A stretch of 64,000 nt of DNA from Parashewanella spongiae. Lineage in GTDB: Bacteria > Pseudomonadota > Gammaproteobacteria > Enterobacterales > Shewanellaceae. The first letter of the stretch is position 1, and every line of letters begins with the position of its first letter. Under the pieces are notes generated by a model. That model worked only from the letters and a program-made list of their open reading frames with translations. It ran no database searches and had not been told where the DNA came from. Position numbers and translations under genes: made by a program. The stretch is from positions 868,001-932,000 of the forward strand of contig NZ_CP037952.1 of the NCBI RefSeq assembly GCF_004358345.1, in the 5' to 3' direction. Below, one piece after another: positions 1 through 10,479 of the stretch.

Positions 1-141
1 CTTTTGATTGCGAGATTGATGGCTTTCTTGAGCACCTTTAGCGAAGTCACCAAGTGATTTTTGAGCTTGTGAACTGGTGCAACCAACAGTTAAAGCAGAA
101 AGTAATACGAGCACTAAAAAATTAGAATAAGCTTTATTCAT
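1..141 (-). CDS. small lipoprotein, N-terminal part only
   Basis: The first 47 codons of a minus-strand gene run off the left edge of the window. The start is the ATG at 141-139, preceded by an AGGA ribosome site. The protein opens with a short basic segment and a hydrophobic stretch ending in the lipobox LTVGC (Cys21), so a signal peptidase II-processed lipoprotein is expected. The visible mature part is short, polar and rich in Gln, Ser and Lys. Its function is unknown and the family cannot be named from this fragment. Confidence 0.7.
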   Translation of the reverse strand, partial: MNKAYSNFLVLVLLSALTVGCTSSQAQKSLGDFAKGAQESHQSRNQK

Positions 142-206
142 AATGTCACATCCTGTGAATAAAAAAATTAAAAGGGGGAAGTGGCGCCCCCTCATGCAGT
201 TACAAA

Positions 207-1436
207 TTAAATCTGATGTTTCTTTTCCGTTTGGTCAACAATGGTTACTACGGCACTGTCGCCAACGACATTGCTAGACGTCACAAACATATCGATGATA
301 CGGTCGATTGCCGCAACAATAGCAAATGCTTCAATGGGTAAGCCTGTTTGGTGGATTAACACACCTATCATCACCATACCGCCACCCGGTACACCGCCAG
401 CACCCACAGACAGCAAAAAGATACTGAATATTAAGGCGGGAATTTGCTCCATAGTAAATGGCGTGCCAAAGGCGTTGGCTACAAAGAAAATTGCCACCGT
501 AATATAAATGGATACCCCGCCCATATTCATGGTCGCGCCAAGTGGCACACCAAAACCAGCAACGGCTCTATTGACACCTAACTTTTCAGTCAGGGTACGC
601 ATAGTGACAGGAATGGTGGCATTCGAGCTGGCTGTTGAAAGCGAAAACAATACTTGCTCTTGAGTCTTATCTCGGAACGTTTTAGCTGAAATGTTAGTAA
701 ATAAGCTCACTGCAAATGGGTAAACCACAAAAATCCACAATACCAACAAAACTAAAATCAATATCACGTATTCAGCTACGCTGATGAAGGCGTCGGCTTG
801 TAATGTTGCGCCTAATTTAAACATCAAAGCAAATACACCAACAGGGGCAAGATTCATCACAACAGTGATCAATTTCATCATGATTTTGTTGGCCGTTTGG
901 AAACCTGAAACAGCGCTTGAAACGTGCTCACCCAACGACTTAATTACACCTCCAACAAGTAATGCCATGAAGATAATTTGCAGCATGTTGCCATCGTAAA
1001 ACGCTCGAATTGGGTTACTTGGTACAATGTTTACAAGTAATGACATTAAATTAGGTAGCTCAGTTGCAGTGATAGCAACTTGAGAATCACTGCTCATGTC
1101 TACACCTGAGCCGGGTTGTAAAATTAATGATACGGTTAATGCTGCACTGATGGCGACGACGGTATTAATGATATAAAAGCCAAAGGTCTTGCCACCTAGT
1201 CGCCCGAAACTTTTTAAATCCGGTAATTCACACACACCGCATACAATACTGACGAAAACCAAAGGCACAACCAGCATCATGATCATATTAACGAACATGC
1301 TGCCAATGCCACTAAAAAAGCTAACCAAAGATCCCGAGAAAAAACTGATATCAGCCAATGCATATTGCACTGTCGTGCCCAGCAGTAGACCGAGAAATAG
1401 ACCAATAAAAATTTTGGCCGAAAGTGACTTCATCAT
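207..1436 (-). CDS. dicarboxylate/amino acid:cation symporter (DAACS family)
   Basis: A 409-residue multi-spanning inner-membrane protein of the GltP/DctA/SstT type, which couples uptake of acidic amino acids or C4-dicarboxylates to Na+ or H+. Visible signs are about eight hydrophobic segments, the serine-rich re-entrant motif STASSNATIPVTM (about residue 265), a GATMNMGG segment (binding-region NMGG) near residue 297 and a glycine-rich hairpin GAGGVPGGGM near 345. Length fits the family. The start MMKSLS leaves Met2 as an alternative. It is a single-gene unit. The exact substrate cannot be read from the sequence. Confidence 0.88.
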   Translation of the reverse strand: MMKSLSAKIFIGLFLGLLLGTTVQYALADISFFSGSLVSFFSGIGSMFVNMIMMLVVPLVFVSIVCGVCELPDLKSFGRLGGKTFGFYIINTVVAISAALTVSLILQPGSGVDMSSDSQVAITATELPNLMSLLVNIVPSNPIRAFYDGNMLQIIFMALLVGGVIKSLGEHVSSAVSGFQTANKIMMKLITVVMNLAPVGVFALMFKLGATLQADAFISVAEYVILILVLLVLWIFVVYPFAVSLFTNISAKTFRDKTQEQVLFSLSTASSNATIPVTMRTLTEKLGVNRAVAGFGVPLGATMNMGGVSIYITVAIFFVANAFGTPFTMEQIPALIFSIFLLSVGAGGVPGGGMVMIGVLIHQTGLPIEAFAIVAAIDRIIDMFVTSSNVVGDSAVVTIVDQTEKKHQI

Positions 1437-1650
1437 AATTTATCGCTACCCAATGTTGTTGTTCTATTGCTTCCAAGCTCGTTTTTATTAAGCAAAGATT
1501 TTTAATCTAGTCGAGAAATATAACACTTACCGCTCCCAAAAGTCACAATAGAAATTCATTGAGGCTTCAAGGGTAAAAGTCTTACCTGATTACCGACAAA
1601 GCTCAGTTAATACCAGTTACAGTAATCTCTCACTCAACAAGAGCTAGGGG

Positions 1651-1800
1651 ATCTAGCGATTTAGAAAGTACCAATCTTTGTCATACCAGCGAAGGCTGGC
1701 ATCCAGTGACTTTCTATAGGAAAAAGCAAAGGCACTAGACTCCAGCCTGCGCTGGAGTGACGAAAACTCATCGGTATACTTTCTTCCGCAACTTTCCTAA
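1651..1800. repeat. dispersed repeat family F, copy 1
   Basis: The 551-bp gap between the symporter and mrcB holds no gene. This block begins ATCTAGCGATTTAGAAAG, contains hairpin-forming words such as CATACCAGCGAAGGCTGG and CCAGCCTGCGCTGGAGTGAC, and ends CGCAACTTTCCTAA. The same block recurs at 18099-18333 with another repeat inside it. Just upstream (about 1613-1645) is a fragment of family E, and 1801-1920 carries further inverted CCAGC words plus a copy of the CGACA...TGTCG hairpin module. Confidence 0.7.
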
Positions 1801-1987
1801 AGGTTTTTTGGTATAACTTTGTCGTCACTCCAGCTAAAGCTGGAAAAGAAGTAACGACAGCTTTTTATGTCGGTAGTCTAATGGTTTTCTCGTTTTCTAG
1901 AAAAAACACTAGATACCAGCCTACGATGTTATGACGATATAGTAACTGAATTTTTCAATAAATTATTTAATGGGTAATCAAAAAATC

Positions 1988-4315
1988 TTAAAATACTTTT
2001 TGCCACCAAGATAAAGGCTTGCCACAGTTTTCAACGGGTCGATAACTTTGTTTTACTGCGGGCAATGACACCACACTTTCACAGCTAGCTTGTTTGGCAT
2101 CGCCATTGGTTTTATCAAAGTAGCCTGTAGTGATATTACTCGGTGGGGATAGTCTCAAACTAATTGGTGCTCGGTTTTTCAAAAAGTTTTGATAAATTGC
2201 CATTGCACCACTGCTGCCGTACAAGTGTGTTTTACTGTTGTCATCTTTGCCTACCCATATGGCGGCCACATTACGCTCATCAAAACCCGCGAACCATGAA
2301 TCACGATTATTATTACTGGTTCCCGTTTTCCCTGCGAGACGTGTATTGGGGAAAGCCTTTCCTAATCGTGCTGCTGTGCCAGACTGCACCACTTGATTCA
2401 TGGCGTATTGGATTAAATAAGCCGTGCTTGGGTCAATGGCTTGCTCAGCATCTGCTTGGTAGGTGATGATCAGCTTATCTTGATTATCCAGAACATGAGT
2501 GACAGCCTGTAGAGGTCTAAAACGGCCATTATCAGCGACAGTTTGGAAAATTTGAGCCACCATATATGGTGACCCATTTAAGGCTCCCAGCAACATGGAT
2601 GGATAACCGGATACAGGCTCTTTCCAGCCAGAGTCCATTAATGTGTCAACGACGTTATCTAAACCTAATGCCATGCCTAAATTTACCGTAGGTACATTGC
2701 GTGATTTTTTAAAGGCATAGAGCAATGGTACTTGGCCGAGAAACTTCTTATCCACGTTTTGTGGCGACCAAGTTTTTCCTTTACCATTTTTAAGTGTAAT
2801 TGGCTGATCGGCTAATGGCGTTGCTAAGGTATACACGTTTGGCTTAGCCAATGCAGTTGCATAAACGAAGGGTTTGACTAAGGAACCAATAGGGCGACGA
2901 ATGGTCATTGCACGATTATAACCACGGTAATCAGGTCGACGATCGCCAACCATAGCTGCAATTCCTGCGTTATATTTGTCCGTCACTACCATACCGGCTT
3001 GAACATTTTGCGGTTGTTTATTTAAGCGTTTCATTGTATCAATTACCGCTTTTTCTGCCGCTTTTTGCGCCAGTGGATCTAAGCTAGTGTAAACCTTAAT
3101 TCCGGACTGTTTGAGTAACTCTGGACCATATCGCTGGGCGAGTTCTTGCTTCACCAAATCGAAGAACGCTGGCAGTTTTGAGCGAACGTCTCGCTCGCTA
3201 TTTCTCAGGCCTAATGGAGAATTAACCGCAACACGGTATTGCTGGACATTAAGATCGCCAGCTTCCATGAGCAATCTCAGTACCAAATCGCGACGTTGCT
3301 GAGCTCTTTCTGGGTTCCTCCAAGGGTTGTAATAGGATGGACCTTTAATCACAGCCACCAAAAATGCTTGCTGTGATAAGGATAATTCTCGGATGGGGCG
3401 TCCAAAATAAAATTGCGATGCGAGTCCCATACCATGAACTGAACGAGACTTATCTTGCCCCATATACACTTCGTTCAGGTAAGCCTCTAAAATTTCATTC
3501 TTGCTATAGCGATAATCGATAATGATCGCCATTAATGCTTCTCTTGCTTTACGCACTAATGTTCGTTTACTGGTTAGAAAAAAGTTCTTTGCCAGCTGTT
3601 GAGTTAGGGTTGACCCCCCTTGAACAGTGCGGCCAGCAGAAATATTAACAAATACCGCGCGTAAAATAGCAAGAGGACTAACACCATGATGGAGATAAAA
3701 GTCCCGATCTTCAGTTTGTAATAGTGCTTTGACCACTAGTGGCGGTATCTTCTCTGAAGGAACAAATAGGCGATCTTGACCATCATTGGTAATGATCCTA
3801 TCCAGTAATTTCGGCTCCATATAAAAAACGGCCAGTTGCCTGCCATCAGGACGAGTGACTTTATTAATGCCTAATGAGTCGAAACTTATCATCACTCGCT
3901 GCTCAGATTGACTGCCTTCAGGGTGTTGAAATGGGCGCCGCCATAAATCCACTTTTGTTTTTGAAGCTGAAAATTCACCCACTTGTTGAGGGTGACGAAC
4001 TTTTCGATAACCTAAGAGTTTTAATTCTGAAATAAACTGTTGATGACTTATGGCCGCAGAAGGATAGAGCGCCATTGAGCGGCCATAAATTTGAGCGGGC
4101 AAATGCCATTTTTGGCCTTCAAATTTACGTGCGATGATTTGATCTAAATAAATGCCATAGCTGCACACAGCGACTAAGATAATTAATGCCACTTTCCAAA
4201 AAAACGACCAAATTCGCCTTAATACACCAGAGCTTACTGTTTTCTTCGTTTTCGCTTTAGTTTTGTTTTTTGCTTTTGCTGGTGGCTTTTTAGTGCTTGC
4301 CTTAGGCTTAGTCAT
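1988..4315 (-). CDS. mrcB: bifunctional penicillin-binding protein 1B (class A PBP)
   Basis: Peptidoglycan glycosyltransferase/transpeptidase, 775 residues, anchored in the inner membrane by one N-terminal helix (about 35-55) behind a Lys-rich cytoplasmic tail. The transglycosylase domain shows TEDRDFYLHHG (catalytic Glu) and GGSTLTQQLAKN. The transpeptidase domain shows the SxxK motif in IGSLVKPF, SxN in SRNVPTVNL and KTG in AGKTGTSNNNRDSW. A UB2H-like region precedes the transglycosylase domain. The order and length are those of PBP1b. Its stop lies downstream of hrpB in the same direction, 22 bp apart, as is common in Shewanella-like genomes. Confidence 0.95.
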   Translation of the reverse strand: MTKPKASTKKPPAKAKNKTKAKTKKTVSSGVLRRIWSFFWKVALIILVAVCSYGIYLDQIIARKFEGQKWHLPAQIYGRSMALYPSAAISHQQFISELKLLGYRKVRHPQQVGEFSASKTKVDLWRRPFQHPEGSQSEQRVMISFDSLGINKVTRPDGRQLAVFYMEPKLLDRIITNDGQDRLFVPSEKIPPLVVKALLQTEDRDFYLHHGVSPLAILRAVFVNISAGRTVQGGSTLTQQLAKNFFLTSKRTLVRKAREALMAIIIDYRYSKNEILEAYLNEVYMGQDKSRSVHGMGLASQFYFGRPIRELSLSQQAFLVAVIKGPSYYNPWRNPERAQQRRDLVLRLLMEAGDLNVQQYRVAVNSPLGLRNSERDVRSKLPAFFDLVKQELAQRYGPELLKQSGIKVYTSLDPLAQKAAEKAVIDTMKRLNKQPQNVQAGMVVTDKYNAGIAAMVGDRRPDYRGYNRAMTIRRPIGSLVKPFVYATALAKPNVYTLATPLADQPITLKNGKGKTWSPQNVDKKFLGQVPLLYAFKKSRNVPTVNLGMALGLDNVVDTLMDSGWKEPVSGYPSMLLGALNGSPYMVAQIFQTVADNGRFRPLQAVTHVLDNQDKLIITYQADAEQAIDPSTAYLIQYAMNQVVQSGTAARLGKAFPNTRLAGKTGTSNNNRDSWFAGFDERNVAAIWVGKDDNSKTHLYGSSGAMAIYQNFLKNRAPISLRLSPPSNITTGYFDKTNGDAKQASCESVVSLPAVKQSYRPVENCGKPLSWWQKVF

Positions 4316-4337
4316 TAATATCCTGCTTGATTTTAAA

Positions 4338-6860
4338 TCAGTTTTTTGCGAGTTTTCTTTTTGTTAGCTTAGTCGCTTGAGCTTGTAGTGGATCGTCTGG
4401 CCATGGGTGCTTGGGGTAACGACCTCGCATTTCTTTTTTTACTTGCTCATAAGAGCCACTCCAAAATGCCGCTAAATCAGCAGTAATTGCTAAAGGACGC
4501 CTAGCTGGAGAAAGTAGCTCCATAGTAACTAACAGCTTGCCTTTAGCCAAGCTTGGGCTTTGTGCCTGCCCAAAAGCTTCTTGCAGTTTTAAGCTCATTA
4601 AGGCTCGACCATCTTCGGTATAGCGTATTGGTGCTTTAGTACCAGTAACAAGCGACCATTTTTCAGGAAACTCTTGATTGAGTAATTGCTGTTGTTGCCA
4701 ATCAAGTTGGTTGAATATGAGCTGAAACGTATCAAGTTTCGCCAACTGTTTTAAATTGTTTATTTCAGTAACATATGGAGCTAACCAATCTTTGCAAGTA
4801 CTAAGCAAACTTTTTGCATCGACATCTGGCCATTTCATGGTTTCACTCAACAAATTTTTTGCCAGTTTTATCCGGATTTGTAATTGTTGTGTGTTTTCAG
4901 GCCATTCGAGTAAATCTAGGCCTTTATTCTCAACTTGCTGAAGAATTGCTTGCGTGCGTTGCTCTGTAGATAGCTTTCTTATTGGTTCACGTTTAATGAC
5001 AATTGCGCCTAATGCGTGCTGCTTCTCTGCAATAAAACGGCCTGTATTTTCATCCCAGCTGCTGTGTAGTTTCGAGGTCACTAAGTAGTCGAGGTGAGTT
5101 CCCAATGAAATAGGGTTTAATTGGCAAGCTAAGTAAGCTTTAGCGTTACTTTTGCTTTCGGTCTCTTGTAGAATGGCGATTACGACAAACTTGGCTTGAG
5201 CAAGTGACTCTTCTTCGGCAATCACAACACCGCTGCCAATGGCTGTGATAAAACTGCCGTTACCGCGGTTTTTGGCAATTCTATCGGGAAACGCAAACGC
5301 TAATAATAAGCCGATATCCTGCCAGCGAGCTAATTGGGTTACTTGGTTTACATTGGCTGAAATCCCAAACTTTGCTAACCATGCCTTGGTTTGCTTTGCT
5401 GCTAAACCGCTATGGCTGATATTGAGATAATTTTGAATATCGCAGCCACGTCGAGGTAAACCACGAGCTTCAAGCACACTGGCTAAAACACAGGCTAGAA
5501 CGAGTAACTGATTATCTTGAGTTGCTGTTAATGCTTGGGCTCGCAACAGCATGTGTGCCAATCTGGGATCGCACCCCAATTCGTATGCTTTTTTTCCTTC
5601 AATTGTGAGTTTGTTATCGTTGTCGACAAACTCTAAGCGCTTCAATAAATTCCAAGCTTTTATCTCATGAATTGCTGGGGGTTGGTTGAGCAATGGAAGA
5701 TCGTTAAACTGCCGAGCTCCCCAATAAGCACAATTATGCGCCATGCTCAGCAAGTCGGCATTCATAATCTCAGGTTCGTCGTTTTCAAGGCGACGTAAAT
5801 GATCTTCTTCACGCCAAAGGCGAATACATTGTCCGGCACTTACTCGCCCAGCGCGTCCACTGCGCTGAGTCGCTGATGCTTGGCTAATGGGTTTTAAACT
5901 TAAGCGAGTGACATCAGATTTTGGGTTATAACTGGCGTGGCGCTTTAAACCACTATCGACAACTGTGCGTATGCCTTCGATGGTTAGACTGGATTCAGCG
6001 ACATTGGTGGCAAGCACAATTTTTTGTTTTTGTCCTTGCTGGCCAGTATGAGGCTTTATCGCTGCATCTTGTTGTTGATGGCTAAGCTCTCCGTATAATG
6101 GCATTACGATACACTGCTGACTGATGCGTTGATCAAGATACGATTGGAGCTTAAGGATTTCAGATTTTCCGGGTAAAAATGCCAATATATCTCCCACTTC
6201 ATTCATGCTTTGGCTTGTTGATGTCAGCCGGAGGATAGTTTCTCCCATATGATCAAGCCAAGGTGAAGTGCCATGTACGGCTGCACTTTTGGGTGATGAG
6301 TAACTGATGTTTACCGGAAAACTCCGGCCTTCGCTTTGTAGGATTATGGCATTGGGCAGCTGAGCTTTTAATTCTTTTTGTGCCAAAGTGGCTGACATTA
6401 AAATAATTTTTAAGTCTTCTCGCAGACTTTGTTGTACTTCAAGAGCCAATGCTAACCCTAAATCTGTTGTGAGATGCCGCTCATGAACTTCATCAAAAAT
6501 GATGGTATCAATGCCTGTTAGTTCAGGATCTTGCTGGATCATTCGCGTGAGTATGCCTTCGGTGACAATTTCTAACCGAGTGTGCTTACTTACTTTGGTT
6601 TCACCACGTACTCGATAACCAACTTGTTGCCCAACATGTTCTCCTTTTAGTTTAGAGATATACTCGGCAATGCTACGGGTCGCAACGCGGCGTGGTTCGA
6701 GCATAAGGATTTTGCCGCTGATTTCAGGCCAATCGAGAAGAACCGCAGGAAGTGCTGTGGATTTACCCGAACCTGTAGGGGATTGAATCAAAAATTGTGA
6801 GCAGGTGGAAAAACTTGCTTTTAATGAAGGCAGTATTGAGTTTATGGGCAATAATTTCAA
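4338..6860 (-). CDS. hrpB: ATP-dependent DExH-box helicase HrpB
   Basis: An 840-residue DEAH/RHA-family helicase. Motifs in order: Walker A SPTGSGKST (about residue 28), the DEVHER box, SAT, and the C-terminal RecA motif QRSGRAGR, followed by an HA2/ratchet region and the HrpB-specific C-terminal domain ending ...RYPKHPWPDDP. HrpB in E. coli has no essential role and its RNA substrate is poorly defined. Length matches the family. It is followed on the same strand by mrcB, suggesting co-transcription. Confidence 0.95.
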   Translation of the reverse strand: MKLLPINSILPSLKASFSTCSQFLIQSPTGSGKSTALPAVLLDWPEISGKILMLEPRRVATRSIAEYISKLKGEHVGQQVGYRVRGETKVSKHTRLEIVTEGILTRMIQQDPELTGIDTIIFDEVHERHLTTDLGLALALEVQQSLREDLKIILMSATLAQKELKAQLPNAIILQSEGRSFPVNISYSSPKSAAVHGTSPWLDHMGETILRLTSTSQSMNEVGDILAFLPGKSEILKLQSYLDQRISQQCIVMPLYGELSHQQQDAAIKPHTGQQGQKQKIVLATNVAESSLTIEGIRTVVDSGLKRHASYNPKSDVTRLSLKPISQASATQRSGRAGRVSAGQCIRLWREEDHLRRLENDEPEIMNADLLSMAHNCAYWGARQFNDLPLLNQPPAIHEIKAWNLLKRLEFVDNDNKLTIEGKKAYELGCDPRLAHMLLRAQALTATQDNQLLVLACVLASVLEARGLPRRGCDIQNYLNISHSGLAAKQTKAWLAKFGISANVNQVTQLARWQDIGLLLAFAFPDRIAKNRGNGSFITAIGSGVVIAEEESLAQAKFVVIAILQETESKSNAKAYLACQLNPISLGTHLDYLVTSKLHSSWDENTGRFIAEKQHALGAIVIKREPIRKLSTEQRTQAILQQVENKGLDLLEWPENTQQLQIRIKLAKNLLSETMKWPDVDAKSLLSTCKDWLAPYVTEINNLKQLAKLDTFQLIFNQLDWQQQQLLNQEFPEKWSLVTGTKAPIRYTEDGRALMSLKLQEAFGQAQSPSLAKGKLLVTMELLSPARRPLAITADLAAFWSGSYEQVKKEMRGRYPKHPWPDDPLQAQATKLTKRKLAKN

Positions 6861-7008
6861 GATGTGTACTGTTTTAACGTTGATTCTTCGATGTTAACAC
6901 AAAGAGTAAGATTTGCAGAAAACAAGTATTACGGGTAGTTAAGATTTATCGCTTGAGCAAAGGCTCAGTAATCACTGAGCCAATAACACTGCTGTTGCTA
7001 GAGCTTTT

Positions 7009-7824
7009 CTATCCTTTAAAGCCACCCATGCGATGTAAAGCTTTAGCTGGTGAGCGGGAGCTCGATTCCACGTTTTCAGCTTGATAAAGACTTACTAGCC
7101 TTGCAAGTATTAAATCATCTCTGAATATACCTAAGTCTTCCATGAAATATTTTAATTCTGCTGCTTCTGGGCAGTGCTCTAAGAAACTTCTAACCTCTTC
7201 GATTTCTTGTAGCGCTTTTTCTGACAAGCCTGAAGCGCTGAAAGAGGATTCTATGTTAATTGATTTATCAAAATTGCAAGCATAACTGTTTGCTTTGCGA
7301 ATAAGACAAGACATTAATGGTGAGTTCCCCATTGTACACTTATCAAGTATGAGTTTAATTGGTTTTTGTAAAATACGACTGCCCGCAATAACAAAGATGA
7401 GCTCATTATCATCATTAAAAGAAACCTTAAACTGGCTTTGAGCTTCAGGCTTTGCCATCTTTTTAAGCTGGTAAAACTTACTGATAATGCCTAGATCTGT
7501 GCAATAGGACTCTGCATCCACAGCGTATAGTGGGTTGCTCATCATTGATGCATCAAGTATGTTTTGTTCGTTGTTAAAATCGGCAGCTTCTGTTTGCTCG
7601 ACCTGATGAGAGTCTTGCGTCCCTTTCATTATATCGCTAAGCAAATCGAGTGCTTTTTGTTGCTTTTGGCCTCTAAAAAAATCGATAAATTTTTCTAAAA
7701 AACTCATTGATTTAATTTTGTCCGCATCACCTTCGATAAAAGATTGCGCGCGCGCTTTATTAAGGCCGATGTTTAAATCGGTGTTAGCGTCTTGTGAACG
7801 TACAGTGAGTTCAATCATAGCCAT
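7009..7824 (-). CDS. hypothetical protein, 271 residues
   Basis: No family recognised. The start ATG at 7824 has AGGA seven bases upstream. The protein has no signal peptide or membrane segment and is mixed acidic/basic. Predicted helices dominate the C-terminal half (around EIEEVRSFLEHCPEAAELK). A short basic patch (FFRGQKQQKA) lies near residue 50. It stands alone between hrpB and pepB, flanked by AT-rich gaps (148 and 285 bp) in which I see nothing else. It could be a cytoplasmic or exported accessory protein; nothing in it indicates a function. Confidence 0.6.
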   Translation of the reverse strand: MAMIELTVRSQDANTDLNIGLNKARAQSFIEGDADKIKSMSFLEKFIDFFRGQKQQKALDLLSDIMKGTQDSHQVEQTEAADFNNEQNILDASMMSNPLYAVDAESYCTDLGIISKFYQLKKMAKPEAQSQFKVSFNDDNELIFVIAGSRILQKPIKLILDKCTMGNSPLMSCLIRKANSYACNFDKSINIESSFSASGLSEKALQEIEEVRSFLEHCPEAAELKYFMEDLGIFRDDLILARLVSLYQAENVESSSRSPAKALHRMGGFKG

Positions 7825-8109
7825 AACTACTTCCTCATATGGAAAGGCTTATAATTAAAGATAATGCTTGATTGTAGAGTGTGCAACTTAATGCTTTTAT
7901 TATGAAAAAAGCTTAATAGCTCAGATAAGAATGGTTTAAGTAACTTTATAAAATCTTTAAGGGTGAGTAGTGCATTAAGTGTTTAAATTCAGTGGTTTGT
8001 AAAGTTTTTGTTAAGTGAAACCGCTTTTCGTATCTGCGCCTAAAAATTTTCATTCAGATAGAAAAGCAGCTCTACATGTTACTTATCCAGAGTTCAGGAT
8101 ATTTAGTCT

Positions 8110-9390
8110 TTAATTATTAATTAACTCTGCAATAGTTAATACACCGTGAGTGGTTGCTCCTGCAGCCCAAAGGGATGAATTATTATCTTCGAAGGCTGCG
8201 GCTAAATCCATGTGTAACCAGTTAGCATCTTCTCTTACAAAACGAGATAAGAAGCCTGCTGCATTAGAAGCGCCCCCCGCACCACCACCTTTAGCTGGGC
8301 GGCTGTTTGCGGTATCCGCATAAGGGGATGGGCACATGGTTTTATGCCAAGGATCTAGTGGAAGCGGCCAAACACGTTCAGCAACGTCACCAGCCTTATT
8401 ACGAGCCAGCTCAAGCATTTCAGGTTGTGGTGAGAAAATGGCATTGTAGTTCGTGCCAACAGCCATTACCACTGCACCTGTCAATGTTGCTGCGTTAATG
8501 ATCAAAGGTGCGCCCGTTTCGGAAGCGGCTTGCAATCCATCAGCAAGTACTAAACGGCCTTCAGCATCGGTGTTTACAATTTCAACCGTGGTGCCATTTT
8601 TATAAGTAATAATGTCACCAAGTTTATAAGCGTGGCCACTAATCAGGTTTTCAGCGCAGCAAAGGAACAATTTTACACGCTTTGTTAGTCCTGATTGGAT
8701 TGCTAATCCTAATGCTGCGGTTACCGTTGCTGCACCACCCATGTCAGCTTTCATACCCAGCATGCCTTCTGAGCTTTTGATGCTGTAACCACCAGAGTCG
8801 AAAGTGATTCCTTTACCAACAAGAGCAATATCAACGTCCGCGTTTACATCACCACTTGGGTTGTAATCTAATTCGAGCAATGCTGGTGGGCGTTCACTAC
8901 CGCGACCAACGGCATGAATACCAGCCCATTCATGAGTCAGCAAGTCATCGCCTTTAATGATTTTAAAGCTGATTTTGTCAGCGGCCAGTTCTTTTAACCA
9001 GTTTGCAGACAGTTGAGCTAATGATACTGGTGGGAGATCTTCAGGAGTTGCATTTACTAGTTGTCGTGCAAAAGTTGCACTGTAACGACGGTATTCGAGT
9101 TGCTGTTGAACTTCATCACTGCCAGTCCATTGCACCTCGTACCCTGTCTTTGCTGTCGCAAAGCCTTGGAAGAATGCCCATTGGCAGTCAATACTCCATA
9201 AATCACCTGCCAGTGAGACTTGGTTTAACCCTTGTGAGCGAAGTTTACGGGCTGCCATTTGTATTTGGCGAAGGTCATCCGAACCTTTTAGATGAATTGA
9301 AGCTGAGTTGCTGTCGAAGCTAACATCTGCTTTTCCCCACAAGCTTTGTGGTGGCTGTTGGGTCAGTGCTACAGTAATAAATTGTGTCAT
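8110..9390 (-). CDS. pepB: leucyl aminopeptidase family M17 (PepB-like)
   Basis: Cytosolic dimetal M17 aminopeptidase that removes N-terminal residues from peptides. The metal/active-site region is plain: VGKGITFDSGGYSIK with MKADMGGAA, and the family signature NTDAEGRLVLADG. About 426 residues from the chosen start, close to E. coli PepB (about 427) and shorter than PepA. I chose ATG 9390 (MTQFITVAL) because AAGGAT lies just upstream; the frame extends 11 codons further to 9423 without a ribosome site. Single-gene unit, divergent from sfsA. Confidence 0.9.
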   Translation of the reverse strand: MTQFITVALTQQPPQSLWGKADVSFDSNSASIHLKGSDDLRQIQMAARKLRSQGLNQVSLAGDLWSIDCQWAFFQGFATAKTGYEVQWTGSDEVQQQLEYRRYSATFARQLVNATPEDLPPVSLAQLSANWLKELAADKISFKIIKGDDLLTHEWAGIHAVGRGSERPPALLELDYNPSGDVNADVDIALVGKGITFDSGGYSIKSSEGMLGMKADMGGAATVTAALGLAIQSGLTKRVKLFLCCAENLISGHAYKLGDIITYKNGTTVEIVNTDAEGRLVLADGLQAASETGAPLIINAATLTGAVVMAVGTNYNAIFSPQPEMLELARNKAGDVAERVWPLPLDPWHKTMCPSPYADTANSRPAKGGGAGGASNAAGFLSRFVREDANWLHMDLAAAFEDNNSSLWAAGATTHGVLTIAELINN

Positions 9391-9497
9391 TTTATATCCT
9401 TGAAGCATAAATTTAAGCGACATTCAGTGTACCTGCAACAATACTCTGAGGGAAATTTGTGTTAGTTTTTAGGCCAAATTTTGTAAGTGAGTGAATT

Positions 9498-10199
9498 ATG
9501 GAGTTTGAGCCTGGGCTTGAGTGTGGTGTTTTAATTAAACGTTACAAGCGATTTTTAGCCGACGTTCGTTTGCAAGATGGTTCGGAAGTCACCATTCATT
9601 GCCCTAATACAGGCTCAATGAAAAACTGCCAATTCCCTGATCAGCAAGTTTGGTTTTCTACTTCTGACAACCCGAAGCGCAAGTACAGCCGAACATGGGA
9701 GCTCATGGAAACCCCAGTTGGTGATTATATTGGAATTAATACTGGCCGAGCCAATCAATTGGCTGCTGATGCTATTAATACTAAGGTGATCCAAGAGCTT
9801 GTTGGTTACCACTACATTAAGCGTGAAGTCAAATATGGCAGTGAGAATAGCCGAATAGATATTTTGCTGACGTCGAGCGGTAAACCTGACTGTTACGTAG
9901 AAGTCAAAAGCTGTACATTGCTCGAAGATGGAAAAGGTTATTTTCCTGATTCTGTGACCACTCGAGGACAAAAACACCTACGGGAATTAATACAGATGGT
10001 AGAAAACGGCCATCGAGCCGTGTTGTTATTTGTTGTTCAACACACGGGAATAGATACTGTCTCGCCAGCAAAACATATTGATCCAGCTTATGCGAGTTTA
10101 TTCTATGAGGCGATGTATCAAGGGGTAGAAGTTTTAGCCTATAAAGCAGCACTCTCTCCCACAGAATTTGTCTTAACAGATAAAGTAAATATATTATAA
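9498..10199 (+). CDS. sfsA: DNA/RNA nuclease SfsA
   Basis: A 233-residue SfsA-family protein, once described as a sugar fermentation stimulation factor and now regarded as a nucleic-acid-binding, PD-(D/E)XK-type nuclease. Visible features: RYKRFLADV near the N-terminus, the HCPNTGSMK segment, and YVEVKSCTL, whose E-x-K pattern is the nuclease core. Placement directly before dksA is the usual gammaproteobacterial order. The start ATG is the first in frame. Confidence 0.93.
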   Translation: MEFEPGLECGVLIKRYKRFLADVRLQDGSEVTIHCPNTGSMKNCQFPDQQVWFSTSDNPKRKYSRTWELMETPVGDYIGINTGRANQLAADAINTKVIQELVGYHYIKREVKYGSENSRIDILLTSSGKPDCYVEVKSCTLLEDGKGYFPDSVTTRGQKHLRELIQMVENGHRAVLLFVVQHTGIDTVSPAKHIDPAYASLFYEAMYQGVEVLAYKAALSPTEFVLTDKVNIL

Positions 10200-10246
10200 G
10201 TTTTTATTCTATTGATTTTTATAACTAATTTTAATTTTTAAAATTT

Positions 10247-10276
10247 TTGATATATCTCGGAGAAGGTGGCTATACT
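10247..10276 (+). promoter_or_regulatory. possible sigma70 promoter upstream of dksA (distal)
   Basis: TTGATA at 10247-10252 and TATACT at 10271-10276 are separated by 18 bp. It lies about 200 bp before the dksA start, so it would give a long 5' leader. Confidence 0.4.
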
Positions 10277-10396
10277 TTCTGGTTATGCTTTGAAGATTAG
10301 AGCGGTGGTTAATTACTCTTTTCAGTTATTGTTACGTCTATCTGGATGTTTTATCTGCTATTGAGTCAATTAACGGGCTATAAAGTACTAAAAAAT

Positions 10397-10425
10397 TTGC
10401 CTAGCTGTTAAACTTTTGGTATAGA
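10397..10425 (+). promoter_or_regulatory. likely sigma70 promoter for dksA (proximal)
   Basis: TTGCCT at 10397-10402 and TATAGA at 10420-10425 with a 17-bp spacer, about 55 bp before the dksA start. The run GGAG just before the dksA ATG supplies the ribosome site. Confidence 0.45.
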
Positions 10426-10479
10426 TAGCGGCCGTTCTTAAAGACGCCCTAAAACGCAATTAAAGACAGGAGATGCGTT

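Noticed and set aside
9615-10152. Minus-strand frames opposite sfsA
   Set aside because: They shadow a well-conserved gene on the plus strand and show no family features.
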